Origin: Erythrobacter crassostreae
Lineage (GTDB): Bacteria > Pseudomonadota > Alphaproteobacteria > Sphingomonadales > Sphingomonadaceae
NCBI RefSeq assembly: GCF_019204045.1
Contig: NZ_JAGSPC010000001.1
Span: forward strand, 682,001 to 746,000
DNA: 64,000 nt
Direction: 5' to 3'
Both the position numbers and the translations under genes were made by a program. Shown one piece after another: positions 1 to 8,205 of this stretch (position 1 is the stretch's first letter; each line of letters begins with the position of its first letter). The notes under the pieces are model-generated. The model made no database searches. It was not told the DNA's origin and worked only from the letters and a program-made list of their open reading frames with translations.

Positions 1-822
1 GCAGCGCCAGAAGCGCCCACTTCTACTCAATCCTATTCTATTGCGCCGCCACCGCCCGCGACGCCGCCCGATTTTGATTTTACCGGTGAACTGACCCAGG
101 GCGGCTGGATCAGAGGCACAATTCCCGTTGGCGCGCGCTCCGCCAAACTGGGCAACCAGACACTCACGGTAGACGAAAGTGGCCGAACATTCTTTGCCGC
201 GTTCGACCGCGACAGCCCATCCAGCATCACGCTAAGCGCGACGTTGGCAAATGGCGCGACTTTTTCCGAGCAAATCACCGTTTCTCCCCGCAAATGGAAC
301 ATCCAGCGGGTTAACGTTGCCAAGCGCGGCGGGGGCAGCAGCGAAGCGTGGTGGAAGAAGCGCGAGCCAGAATGGCTGGCGATCAAAGGCGCGCGTGAGA
401 AAGTCACCGGCGCAGCCGGCTGGCAGCAAGATTTTGTCTGGCCGGTCAAGGGGCGCATTTCGGGCCAGTTTGGCCGCCAGCGTATCTATCGCGGGGAACC
501 CGGCAGCTATCATTCGGGCATCGACATTGCGCCGGGTAATGGCGTGCCGTTTGTCGCGCCCGCCGATGGTGTGGTGGTGCTCGCGCGCACGGGCTTCAGC
601 CTTGAGGGCAACATTATCATTATCGATCACGGGGCGGGTCTCAACAGCGCCTTCCTCCATGCGTCCAAACTGGCCGTGAAAGAGGGTCAGGCGGTCAAGC
701 AGGGCGAATATATCGGCAATGTCGGCTCGACCGGCCGTTCAACCGGCCCGCATCTTCACTGGAGCCTGAAGTGGAATGATGCGCGGCTAGATCCCCTGCT
801 GTTCACCGGCCCGATGAACTGA
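1..822 (+). CDS. M23-family metallopeptidase (murein hydrolase), 5' end cut by window edge
   Basis: The reading frame is open from base 1 and ends at 822, so the N-terminus, including any signal peptide, lies outside the window. After a Pro-rich stretch and a beta-rich region comes a LytM/M23 domain. It has an HSGID motif (His and Asp zinc ligands) and the closing HLHW motif near the C-terminus. Family members cleave peptidoglycan cross-bridges in the periplasm or act as amidase activators. Both metal motifs are intact, so this one is probably catalytic. The next gene starts one base after the stop, suggesting cotranscription. Confidence 0.9.
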   Translation, partial: AAPEAPTSTQSYSIAPPPPATPPDFDFTGELTQGGWIRGTIPVGARSAKLGNQTLTVDESGRTFFAAFDRDSPSSITLSATLANGATFSEQITVSPRKWNIQRVNVAKRGGGSSEAWWKKREPEWLAIKGAREKVTGAAGWQQDFVWPVKGRISGQFGRQRIYRGEPGSYHSGIDIAPGNGVPFVAPADGVVVLARTGFSLEGNIIIIDHGAGLNSAFLHASKLAVKEGQAVKQGEYIGNVGSTGRSTGPHLHWSLKWNDARLDPLLFTGPMN

Positions 823-823
823 G

Positions 824-1795
824 ATGAGCAGACGCCGCCGCGTGTTTGCGGCGATATTTGTTGCGTGCCTATGCGCACCCGGAACATTCCTGCGGACACC
901 GGTATCATGGGACCCTCCGGCGGAAATAACTGCCGAACAGATTCAAACGGCGAGTGACACCGATGTATCGGGCTGGAGCGTGGAGGGTGTTTGGCATCTC
1001 GAGGGCGAAAGCCTGATTTTCGGCGGTTTTTCGTCGCTGATCGCATTGCCGGACAACCGATTGATGAGCCTGTCTGATCGCGGCGCGCGATTTACGCTGG
1101 GTGAGCCAGATCAACCGAATTCTGAGGCACATGTTATTCGCCAAACTCTGGCTGTCGCGGGCCCTTCGATGTTGGCGGATATAGAGGCGGCAACGCGCGA
1201 TCCGGAAAGCGGCATGTATTGGGCTTCGCTTGAGAACAATCACGGTATTCACCGGTTCGCTGCCGACCACACGCCCGAAGGCATATTGAAACTGGATGCC
1301 AAAGCCCTTGGCTGGACAAACAATACGGGCGCAGAGGTGATGACGCGCCTGCAAGATGGGCGGTTTGTTATTCTTCCTGAAGGGCGCCGGACCGGCCTGA
1401 TATTCTCCCAAGATCCGTTGGAGCAAAAGACCTACAGCACCTTCGACTATTTGCCGCCGATCCCGGGGCATGCGGCAACCGATATGGCGCAATTGCCGGA
1501 TGGGCGCGTAATGCTCTTGCTGCGGAACCTTGATCCAACCGGCGGAATGCCGCCTTTTGAGAGCAAGCTTGCCATAGGACCGGCTCCGCAGGCTGATAGC
1601 GAGGAACCTTGGGCACCAAAGCTGACGCTTGATCTGGCTGGTGTAATCCCGCGTGATAATTACGAAGGGCTTGCCGTGCGCGCGCTTGAGGACGGGCGTG
1701 TCGCCGTCTGGCTGATTTCGGACGATAATCTATCGGTCATGCAGCGCACATTGGTTGCAAAACTGACATTTGATCCAGGCACAAACGAGGAATAG
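824..1795 (+). CDS. Phytase-like domain esterase, exported
   Basis: A 323-residue protein with an Arg-rich N-terminus followed by a hydrophobic segment, consistent with export. The body contains FGGFSSL and LSDRG, as in the 'esterase-like activity of phytase family' proteins (Phytase-like, PF13449), a beta-propeller-type fold. The substrate is unknown; family members are extracytoplasmic. The ATG lies one base after the stop of the M23 peptidase gene and a strong terminator follows, so the two probably form the end of one operon. Confidence 0.75.
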   Translation: MSRRRRVFAAIFVACLCAPGTFLRTPVSWDPPAEITAEQIQTASDTDVSGWSVEGVWHLEGESLIFGGFSSLIALPDNRLMSLSDRGARFTLGEPDQPNSEAHVIRQTLAVAGPSMLADIEAATRDPESGMYWASLENNHGIHRFAADHTPEGILKLDAKALGWTNNTGAEVMTRLQDGRFVILPEGRRTGLIFSQDPLEQKTYSTFDYLPPIPGHAATDMAQLPDGRVMLLLRNLDPTGGMPPFESKLAIGPAPQADSEEPWAPKLTLDLAGVIPRDNYEGLAVRALEDGRVAVWLISDDNLSVMQRTLVAKLTFDPGTNEE

Positions 1796-1818
1796 CCCCC
1801 GCGTCTTTTCAGGATACG

Positions 1819-1855
1819 CAAAAGGCGCGCGAAGTGAACTTCGCACGCCTTTTTG
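1819..1855. terminator. Bidirectional rho-independent terminator
   Basis: A stem of about 13 bp (AAGGCGCGCGAAG pairing with CTTCGCACGCCTT, one internal mismatch) has a 4-base loop. It has a T-run on the + strand and a T-run on the - strand. It sits between two convergent genes, the phytase-like gene (+) and rpmB (-), and can serve both. Confidence 0.85.
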
Positions 1856-1879
1856 AGCGCTCACTTTCAGCCCTGAGGC

Positions 1880-2167
1880 TTAAGCGGCGGCAGCAGCTTT
1901 CTTAAGCTCGCGCTTCACTTTTTGAGCGCGGTTTGAAAGCTTTTCGTCTTTCGTCTTAAGCAACCAGTTATCCAGACCGCCATTGTGCTCAACCGAACGC
2001 AGGCCGTTGGTCGATACGCGGAATTTGAAGCTACGCTCCAGCTTTTCGCTCATCAACGTTACGTTCTGCAGGTTCGGCAGAAAAACGCGCTTGGTCCTGT
2101 TGTTGGCGTGGCTGACATTGTTGCCCACCTGGCGACCTTTGCCGGTCAGTTCGCAAATACGCGACAT
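1880..2167 (-). CDS. rpmB: 50S ribosomal protein L28
   Basis: A 95-residue basic protein beginning [11 protein letters not shown], with the L28 landmarks [13 protein letters not shown] and the following PNLQ. L28 is a component of the large ribosomal subunit. The internal ATG at 2167 was chosen over the longer open frame because L28 normally starts just before the CELTGK motif and family length is 78-98 residues. The C-terminus is a Lys/Ala tail, as in other alphaproteobacterial L28. It is transcribed divergently from tadA across a 165-bp spacer. Confidence 0.97.
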   Translation of the reverse strand: MSRICELTGKGRQVGNNVSHANNRTKRVFLPNLQNVTLMSEKLERSFKFRVSTNGLRSVEHNGGLDNWLLKTKDEKLSNRAQKVKRELKKAAAAA

Positions 2168-2332
2168 GATATCTCTCGTTTCGTTCACGGTTACAGATCG
2201 CACGAATGAATCGGCGGCCCAGAAATTCGGCCAGAAATTACAATATTCCCGGAAAGCGGCGCGCATAACCGGCCACTTGCGAATCGTCAAGCAAAGTTGC
2301 GTGCCTGACAAAGCCTCGCTAGCGCCCTCCTT

Positions 2333-2788
2333 ATGACCAGATGGCCAATCCCGCAACCAATGAAGCAGGCGCTGGATGCCGCGCGTGCCGCTGCGGCGGC
2401 GGGCGAGGTGCCTGTGGGTGCGGTGGTGGTGAAGGGTGACGCGGTGATTGCTGTCGCTGCCAATGCGACGCGGACGCCGCCTGATCCCACCGGCCATGCC
2501 GAAATTCGCGCGCTCAGGGATGCAGCAACCAAGCTGGGTGAAGAGCGTCTGACAGCATGCGATCTCTATGTCACGCTGGAGCCGTGCGCGATGTGCGCAG
2601 GTGCGATTTCGCACGCTCGGATTGCGCGGCTTTACTATGCGGCGAGCGACCCCAAAGGCGGCGCGGTCGAGCATGGCGCACGGGTTTTTGAGCAAGAACA
2701 ATGCCTGCACCGGCCAGAGGTTTATTCAGGCATGGGTGAGGCAGAGGCGGCGGAATTGCTAAGAGCGTTTTTCAGAGAGCGGAGATGA
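2333..2788 (+). CDS. tadA: tRNA-specific adenosine deaminase (A34 to I34)
   Basis: A 151-residue cytidine/deoxycytidylate-deaminase-fold protein. The zinc site is complete: H55-A-E57 in a HAEIRAL context and the P84-C85-A-M-C88 motif. TadA converts the wobble adenosine of tRNA-Arg(ACG) to inosine, an essential step in decoding CGN codons. Length fits the bacterial family. The stop overlaps the start of the next gene (ATGA), so the downstream lipoprotein is probably cotranslated. Confidence 0.93.
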   Translation: MTRWPIPQPMKQALDAARAAAAAGEVPVGAVVVKGDAVIAVAANATRTPPDPTGHAEIRALRDAATKLGEERLTACDLYVTLEPCAMCAGAISHARIARLYYAASDPKGGAVEHGARVFEQEQCLHRPEVYSGMGEAEAAELLRAFFRERR

Positions 2789-3408
2789 GGATGTCTTTGC
2801 GCAAGATGGTCATTGCTGGGTTTTGCTCTTTCACGCTGGTCGCGTGTTCCGGAGCAACCGGTGCAAACGAAACGGAGCAGACATGGGCTCCGATTGAAAC
2901 TGCTGTGGCAGAGGACACGCTTGAGGATTTCGATCTCAGTCATGGCGATTTGGTCGCGAACCCCTCTGCATTCCGGCTAGATCATTTTATTGAGGAATGG
3001 CGCTGGCTAACGGGCGATGATGTCGCGCCGCTTTCGATCACGACGATGGGCGATCTTATATTCAAACGCGCGGACGGAAAGGTCTTGCAAGTTGATACAT
3101 CAACGGGCGAGCTGCGCTCTTTGGCCGCTTCTCCGAAGCAGCTGGAGGCGATTTTCAGTAATCGAGACGTCGTTGAACGTCTCTTCAATCCGGCGCTGAT
3201 CGCAGAGTTGCGGGCCAGCGGCGCAGTGCTAGCCGAGGGCGAGGTTTATAGCGTCACCAAACCTGTTAGCCGCGGGGGAACCCGAACGCCGGATAACTAT
3301 CTCGCGATCGATATGGATGTGCATTTTGTCCTGATGGGCCAGATCTACCGCCAGTTGAAGGATGTATCCGAAGATGCCGACATTGGATCGGTCACAATTT
3401 CGGATTGA
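2785..3408 (+). CDS. Putative lipoprotein of unknown function
   Basis: A 207-residue protein with a lipoprotein signal: a basic start, a hydrophobic core and an LVAC lipobox followed by SG. No family was recognised in the mature part. The first ATG overlaps the tadA stop by four bases; a second ATG six bases later is an equally plausible start. Its association with tadA is positional only. Confidence 0.7.
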   Translation: MRMSLRKMVIAGFCSFTLVACSGATGANETEQTWAPIETAVAEDTLEDFDLSHGDLVANPSAFRLDHFIEEWRWLTGDDVAPLSITTMGDLIFKRADGKVLQVDTSTGELRSLAASPKQLEAIFSNRDVVERLFNPALIAELRASGAVLAEGEVYSVTKPVSRGGTRTPDNYLAIDMDVHFVLMGQIYRQLKDVSEDADIGSVTISD

Positions 3409-3466
3409 TAGCTTTATCTAGCTCTATCGGGCTGCATTTCCGGTCGGAATGATGGCTTGGCGGTGC

Positions 3467-3877
3467 CTAGGGGCTTCTTGTCCGCGACAGCACCAGCGCC
3501 GCGAAGGAAAGCAGCAGGATTGCTCCTGCTTCGTACAACACGTTTTCAGGTGCCATGTCCTTGCCCTGCAGCACGATCAGCCGCGCCAGCGCGGTGATGG
3601 CGATAAAAATCGGGTAAATGAAGAACGAGCCCTTGCCGGTATAGAACACCGCGATCATCCCGATCACTTCGGTATAGAGAAACATCAGCAGGATATCGGC
3701 GAGGTCGATGCTGCCGCGTTGATAAACCGAAACGACCTCGGCACCGGCTGCGACCAAAGTCATCACCGCCGCCACAATCAGCAGGATTTTTTCAGCAAGC
3801 GAGAAACCGCGACCGGCCAGGTCAGTCTTTTCGGAATCCAGTTCCGGATGCTCTGGTTTGCTTTCTGTCGCTGCCAT
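3467..3877 (-). CDS. PsiE-like phosphate-starvation-inducible membrane protein
   Basis: A 136-residue protein with a polar N-terminus and three to four predicted membrane segments. It matches the PsiE family pattern, including an FYTGKGSFFIYPIFI stretch followed by ALARLIVL. PsiE is an inner-membrane protein of unknown activity, induced by phosphate limitation in enterobacteria. Its regulation here cannot be read from the sequence. It is convergent with the lipoprotein gene and has no obvious operon partner. Confidence 0.72.
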   Translation of the reverse strand: MAATESKPEHPELDSEKTDLAGRGFSLAEKILLIVAAVMTLVAAGAEVVSVYQRGSIDLADILLMFLYTEVIGMIAVFYTGKGSFFIYPIFIAITALARLIVLQGKDMAPENVLYEAGAILLLSFAALVLSRTRSP

Positions 3878-3966
3878 CGCAACCGAGCATAGCGCATTGC
3901 ACCCCTGTTGCGCCAGAGGGTTGATTTTCGCAGTGTTTTGTCACTTGTACAGGGCTGCTAGACGCT

Positions 3967-4722
3967 TCAGTCACCGGCCTCCAGCCACGCAATCGCCTTG
4001 TCCTGATCGTCCAGATCATAGCAGCGCAGCTTTGGTTTGATCAGCGCGTCCATGAACCCGGCGATGTTCTTTATCCAACTTGGTCCGCCGACAATCGCAT
4101 AACGGTCCAGCTGCCGCATCAATTCCAGTTTGCTGGAGAAGACCTGCGCGCTGAACATCGTGTCGGCGTCAAAGCCGTGCCAATTGCGGATGACGAGCAT
4201 CAGGCGCGAACAACCGGTTTGGTCGAACCGGGCGCGTATCATGGCCGTAGCGCGTTCGGATTCCTCGCGGTCCAGCCGTCCTGAAATCTCGTACGCAGCT
4301 ATGTCAGGCTTGCCGATATCCAATTCGCGGATTGCGCCTTTATGCGGTGCATCTGCTTTTTCCGTAATCCAGGAAAGCGCTGCATCGGCTTCGTCCTCGT
4401 CATAAACCTCGTAAACCAAACCGGGCAGCAGCGCGCTTTCGAGCCGTGCGCCTGTCCGGACCCAGTCATTGTCTGAAACGATTGCAATCCGATCCAGCCC
4501 GTATATCCATTTGAACAAGGCGGGCATGTGCGCCATTTCGACGGCCACTGCGGAGAACGAAAAATCGGTCACTGCCGTCAAATCGATAAGGATGTGGCCG
4601 CCACCCCTCGATACATTGCAATCGCTTGCGAATTCAACAAGCCGCTCGGCATCTGATTGACGGAATTCGCCCATCACAACGATGCGATGTGCGTTGTCAG
4701 TGAGTTTTTCGATGTTGATCAT
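3967..4722 (-). CDS. Protein with two tandem SpoIIAA-like (STAS-fold) domains
   Basis: The ATG at 4722 gives 251 residues. There are two halves of about 120 residues, each resembling the SpoIIAA-like family (PF11964). Both have a beta-strand followed by the GEFRQSD / GRLDREE region, then a hydrophobic strand, and end with a segment like ALSWITE / AIAWLEA. Single-domain members are common; the tandem arrangement is less so. The fold is linked to lipid or nucleotide binding and partner switching, but no specific role can be assigned. A longer frame starting at 4770 lacks conserved sequence. Confidence 0.65.
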   Translation of the reverse strand: MINIEKLTDNAHRIVVMGEFRQSDAERLVEFASDCNVSRGGGHILIDLTAVTDFSFSAVAVEMAHMPALFKWIYGLDRIAIVSDNDWVRTGARLESALLPGLVYEVYDEDEADAALSWITEKADAPHKGAIRELDIGKPDIAAYEISGRLDREESERATAMIRARFDQTGCSRLMLVIRNWHGFDADTMFSAQVFSSKLELMRQLDRYAIVGGPSWIKNIAGFMDALIKPKLRCYDLDDQDKAIAWLEAGD

Positions 4723-4777
4723 GCAGTGACCGTGCCCGATTCGCCAGCAACCGGCATTGATCGGTATCAAATTGCGA

Positions 4778-5494
4778 TCACAGACCGCGCCAGATTTTCG
4801 CCTTCACACCGTCACGCGCGCCAAACCGGTTCGCGTCGCAGCGGGTTGGGCGGAACCGCTTTCCGTAGCAGACGCGCAGCTCTTGCAGCCAGCCACGCTG
4901 ATTGAGCTTTACGCCGACGGCACTGGCCGAAATGCCGGGATTGGCATCGGCGAAGGCTTTGCGGATGCGGCCAGCGGTCAGGCCGTCTTCGCGGCTAATC
5001 CGATCGTAGTCGGGTATCCGGTAGGAATCCCAAAGAATGCGGGTGACCTTGAAATAGGTCGCAGGCCTTTTGACCATGCAGCTGCCGTGCTTGGCCCACT
5101 GGCGGGCGACCAACCGTGCCGAGGGCATCATGCACATATTGCGGCGCACTTCCTGAGGAGTGAGCGCGCTGACCGTGCCAGGCGCTTTGCACCATTGCGG
5201 CCAGCGACCATTGGCGCCCTGCGGCCACAGGCCGTGGACGACGAGCCCGAACCTGCCATTATCACCGGAGCATTGCACTTTGTGGGATCGGCTATCTGCG
5301 CGCGGTTTACAGAACTCCGGCGACCAGCTGAGCGCCATCGTGTAGCCCGTCACCGGCATGTTGCGCGGGCGGCTGTCTGAAGAAACCTGCGGGACGGACG
5401 AGACGCCGGGCGCGCGGCATTGATAGGCTTGCGCTGCAAGCTGGCCGGGCAATACGAGCGCCGAAAGCGCGATCAGATAGGCGGCCTGTTTCAT
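4778..5494 (-). CDS. Secreted RNase T2-family protein
   Basis: A 238-residue protein with a clear signal peptide ending about AQA at residue 23. The RNase T2 landmarks are ALSWSPEFC, the CAS-1 motif with H87 (HGLWPQ) and the CAS-2 region QWAKHGSC with H136. Family enzymes cleave RNA through 2',3'-cyclic phosphates in the periplasm or outside the cell. The CAS-2 position normally holding the catalytic Glu is Gln132 here, so full activity is uncertain. The start overlaps the stop of the upstream membrane protein by four bases. Confidence 0.85.
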   Translation of the reverse strand: MKQAAYLIALSALVLPGQLAAQAYQCRAPGVSSVPQVSSDSRPRNMPVTGYTMALSWSPEFCKPRADSRSHKVQCSGDNGRFGLVVHGLWPQGANGRWPQWCKAPGTVSALTPQEVRRNMCMMPSARLVARQWAKHGSCMVKRPATYFKVTRILWDSYRIPDYDRISREDGLTAGRIRKAFADANPGISASAVGVKLNQRGWLQELRVCYGKRFRPTRCDANRFGARDGVKAKIWRGL

Positions 5495-5922
5495 TCGAAT
5501 GTCGAAATATCCGATTGCCCATCTGTGCCTTTGCGATCGAACCAGGCGGCGGCATCCGGCAGCACGAGAAAGACGATTGTCGCGACAGTGAGTGCGGTCT
5601 GAGCAATCGAAATAATCAGCTCATTCGTCGATAGTTCAAACAGGGTGACGCCAGTTATCACAACACCCAGTGCCGTCAGAACGATGTATATCCAACGCGC
5701 GACATTGTTCGCCTTTTTGGAAATGAGGAACCACAGTAAGATGGAGACGCCATAGCCGAAGACGAGGCCAACAATAGCCGCTCCAAAGGCAATCGCGGCG
5801 AATTCGGGCTCTGCCTCCAACTCGGCGCTTAGGTCGCTCCAGGTAACGGCGAGATAGACAAACCCAAGGATCACAGAGATCCAGAACAACTTGTCGAACA
5901 TTTGGATTGATCTGGGCTTCAT
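5491..5922 (-). CDS. Small integral membrane protein, unknown function
   Basis: A 143-residue protein with four predicted transmembrane stretches and an acidic loop (DLSAELEAEPEF). No family was recognised. It precedes the RNase T2 gene with a four-base overlap, indicating one transcript. The polar C-terminal tail suggests a cytoplasmic or periplasmic extension. Confidence 0.65.
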   Translation of the reverse strand: MKPRSIQMFDKLFWISVILGFVYLAVTWSDLSAELEAEPEFAAIAFGAAIVGLVFGYGVSILLWFLISKKANNVARWIYIVLTALGVVITGVTLFELSTNELIISIAQTALTVATIVFLVLPDAAAWFDRKGTDGQSDISTFE

Positions 5923-6019
5923 TGGTGTCCTCTGTAGCGTCTGATTGCAGGCTAACCCACATCGCGCTCCAATCGCACTCCCTATTGGAAACTTTTACCC
6001 GGCTTGCCTGCTATCCGCT

Positions 6020-6451
6020 TCAATCGAATGTCGCGGGGTTCATTTCCTTCTTTGCGAACCAATTATTGGCTCCTCTGGTAAAAAGCAGGGCTACCGCCGC
6101 CAGAGCAATTGACTGTCCTGCCAGCATTCCCGGCAAGGCATATAGAACCGGCAAGTTGGCAAGCACGAGCAGCGCCTTCAATCCGGCCATGCAGCCGATG
6201 AAGATACGGGCAAACGGGCTCGCGGCGATCCAGACAAGCGCAATCGGGATCAATTCGATGGTGAACCATGCCGAGCTGGTCACGATGGTCCAGTCACGGT
6301 TCCAATCCAGCCCCAAACCAAGTGAGCGCAGCAATTCTTCCTGCGCGGGCAAATCAAACAGCGCGACGGAGAGATTCCAGCAGGCAAGGATCAGCAAGAC
6401 GCCTGCGAACAGGTTGATGGACCAAGGTCTAGGCCCCTTCGCGATCCTCAT
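6020..6451 (-). CDS. Small integral membrane protein, unknown function
   Basis: A 143-residue protein with about four hydrophobic segments, basic residues at the N-terminus and a WFAKKE tail. No domain was recognised. Its ATG overlaps the nadC stop by four bases, so it is probably cotranslated with nadC. There is no evidence that it takes part in NAD synthesis. Confidence 0.65.
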   Translation of the reverse strand: MRIAKGPRPWSINLFAGVLLILACWNLSVALFDLPAQEELLRSLGLGLDWNRDWTIVTSSAWFTIELIPIALVWIAASPFARIFIGCMAGLKALLVLANLPVLYALPGMLAGQSIALAAVALLFTRGANNWFAKKEMNPATFD

Positions 6452-7308
6452 AGAGGCGTGAAGTCCAACCCTACGTCGGCAGCGGGGGCGCTTTGAGTTA
6501 GCCGGCCTACGGAGCAGTAATCGACCCCGCTCGCGGCTTTTGCTTTGATCGTGTCGAGGTTTATTCCGCCGCTTGCTTCGGTGGCGGTTCGTCCGGCCAC
6601 AATGGCCACCGCCTTTTTCAAAACCTCAGGCGGCATATTATCGAGCAGCAAGTGGTGCGCGCCTGCCTCAATCGCGGGTTCGATCTGGTCGAGCCGGTCG
6701 ACCTCGCAAATGATCGGTTTGACACCGGCATCGCGCGCGCGGCGAACCGCCTCACCGACGCTTCCGGCGACCGCGACATGGTTGTCTTTGATCATCGCCG
6801 CATCCCACAGGCCCATCCGGTGGTTCTGCGCGCCGCCCATGCGGACCGCGTATTTCTCCAACACGCGCAGGCCGGGCAGCGTCTTGCGCGTGTCCAGCAG
6901 TGAGCAGTTCGGGTTGTCCATCGCATCGACATATTCGCGCGCCATGGTGGCGATTCCGGAAAGGTGCTGAACAATGTTGAGCGCGCTGCGCTCTGCGGTG
7001 AGAAGCGCGCGCGCATTCCCTTTCAGGCGCATGAGATCGGTGCCTGCATCCACGCTATCTCCATCAGCAACCAGCGTCTCGATCTCGACATTGGGGTCAA
7101 GCGCACGAAAGAATGCTTCGGCCAGCGGTAGACCGGCCACAACAACTGGATCGCGGCTGTCCATAACGCCTGAAAAACGCGCATCGGCGGGAATCACGCT
7201 GGTGGAGGTGACATCCGCTCCTCCGCCCTCAAGCCCGACGCCAAGGTCTTCATCGAGAGTTTCGCGAACAAATTTGTCGAGGCCAAAGCCGGGGAGTGAA
7301 AAGATCAT
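6448..7308 (-). CDS. nadC: Nicotinate-nucleotide pyrophosphorylase (carboxylating)
   Basis: A 286-residue protein with the quinolinate phosphoribosyltransferase pattern: TAERSALNIVQHLSGIAT, then LDTRKTLPGLR (active-site Arg/Lys), GGAQNHRMGL with the IKDNH motif, and the C-terminal GGI/VGRLT region. It converts quinolinate and PRPP to nicotinate mononucleotide, CO2 and pyrophosphate in de novo NAD synthesis. Length and motifs are complete. A 93-bp spacer containing a short dispersed repeat separates it from the LytTR gene upstream on the same strand. Confidence 0.95.
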   Translation of the reverse strand: MIFSLPGFGLDKFVRETLDEDLGVGLEGGGADVTSTSVIPADARFSGVMDSRDPVVVAGLPLAEAFFRALDPNVEIETLVADGDSVDAGTDLMRLKGNARALLTAERSALNIVQHLSGIATMAREYVDAMDNPNCSLLDTRKTLPGLRVLEKYAVRMGGAQNHRMGLWDAAMIKDNHVAVAGSVGEAVRRARDAGVKPIICEVDRLDQIEPAIEAGAHHLLLDNMPPEVLKKAVAIVAGRTATEASGGINLDTIKAKAASGVDYCSVGRLTQSAPAADVGLDFTPL

Positions 7309-7336
7309 AGGTTCTCAATAAACGGTCGCAAGGCGA

Positions 7337-7358
7337 CCGCAAGGGCGACTGCCCGCCC
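7337..7358. repeat. Short dispersed G/C-rich repeat (copy 1)
   Basis: A 22-base block that recurs in inverted orientation at 59401-59422 with one mismatch. Both copies are intergenic. It may be a REP-like or relic repeat of this genome; function is unknown. Confidence 0.4.
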
Positions 7359-7401
7359 GAGCCAATGCGAGGATATCGCACCCCGGATGGGGTGCGCAAA
7401 A

Positions 7402-8205
7402 TCAATGCACGAAACGCGCGACAACATCCCTATAAGACCGCGAAACTTTCACCTCTGCACCGCTATCCAGCACAAGGAAGCATTCGCCGTTCGTGTGCGG
7501 TTTTACCTGACGCACCTGATCAAGGTTCACGATGGTCGAGCGGTGAACGCGCTGGAATTTGCGCGGGTCCAGCCGACGTTCCAGATCTTTCATGGTCTCG
7601 CGCAGGATCAGCGAATTGTCGCCGGTATAGATGCACATATAATCGCCAGCGGCCTCGATATGCTCGATTGAACCAACTTCGACACGGAAGATTTGGCCGC
7701 GGTCTTTTACATTGATGAGCTTTTCGAAACGCTCTGACCCGGCATCTTCACTCTCGCTGAAATTGGCGGCGCGGTCCGGAGCAACCTCAGCCAACACATC
7801 GAGCAATTGCTCGGCATCCTCGGAGGATTTCTTTTCAGCAATCCGTTGGCGCACGCGCTCGATCGTGTCGGCCAGCTTATCCTCGTCCACCGGCTTCATC
7901 AGGTAATTGACGGCATTGGCTTCAAACGCGCGGATGGCGTGCTCTTCATAAGCTGTCACAAAAACGAACAGCGGCGGTTCAATTTCCATCACGCCTTTGA
8001 CGACGGAGAACCCGTCAAAACCGGGCATCTGGATGTCGAGAAAAACCAGATCGGGTTTTTCGGTTTTGATCTTGCGGATCGCCTCGCGCCCGTTGGAGCA
8101 TGTATCGATCACTTCGACATCTTCAAACGGCTCAAGCCGGACTTGCAGGCCTTGAATAGCCAGTTTTTCATCGTCGACGAGGATGGTGCGAATAGTCATA
8201 ATCAT
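7402..8205 (-). CDS. LytTR-family DNA-binding response regulator
   Basis: A 267-residue protein. The N-terminal receiver domain has TILVDDE, the phosphoacceptor Asp in LVFLDIQMPGFDG and a conserved Lys in YLMKPVD. The C-terminal LytTR domain (about 150-267) contains GDYMCIYT and RVHRSTIVNL followed by SRSYRD. Such regulators bind direct-repeat promoter elements, often for envelope, quorum or virulence genes. The start at 8205 overlaps the stop of the sensor kinase by four bases. A second ATG lies at 8199. The pair forms a complete two-component system; targets are unknown. Confidence 0.9.
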   Translation of the reverse strand: MIMTIRTILVDDEKLAIQGLQVRLEPFEDVEVIDTCSNGREAIRKIKTEKPDLVFLDIQMPGFDGFSVVKGVMEIEPPLFVFVTAYEEHAIRAFEANAVNYLMKPVDEDKLADTIERVRQRIAEKKSSEDAEQLLDVLAEVAPDRAANFSESEDAGSERFEKLINVKDRGQIFRVEVGSIEHIEAAGDYMCIYTGDNSLILRETMKDLERRLDPRKFQRVHRSTIVNLDQVRQVKPHTNGECFLVLDSGAEVKVSRSYRDVVARFVH

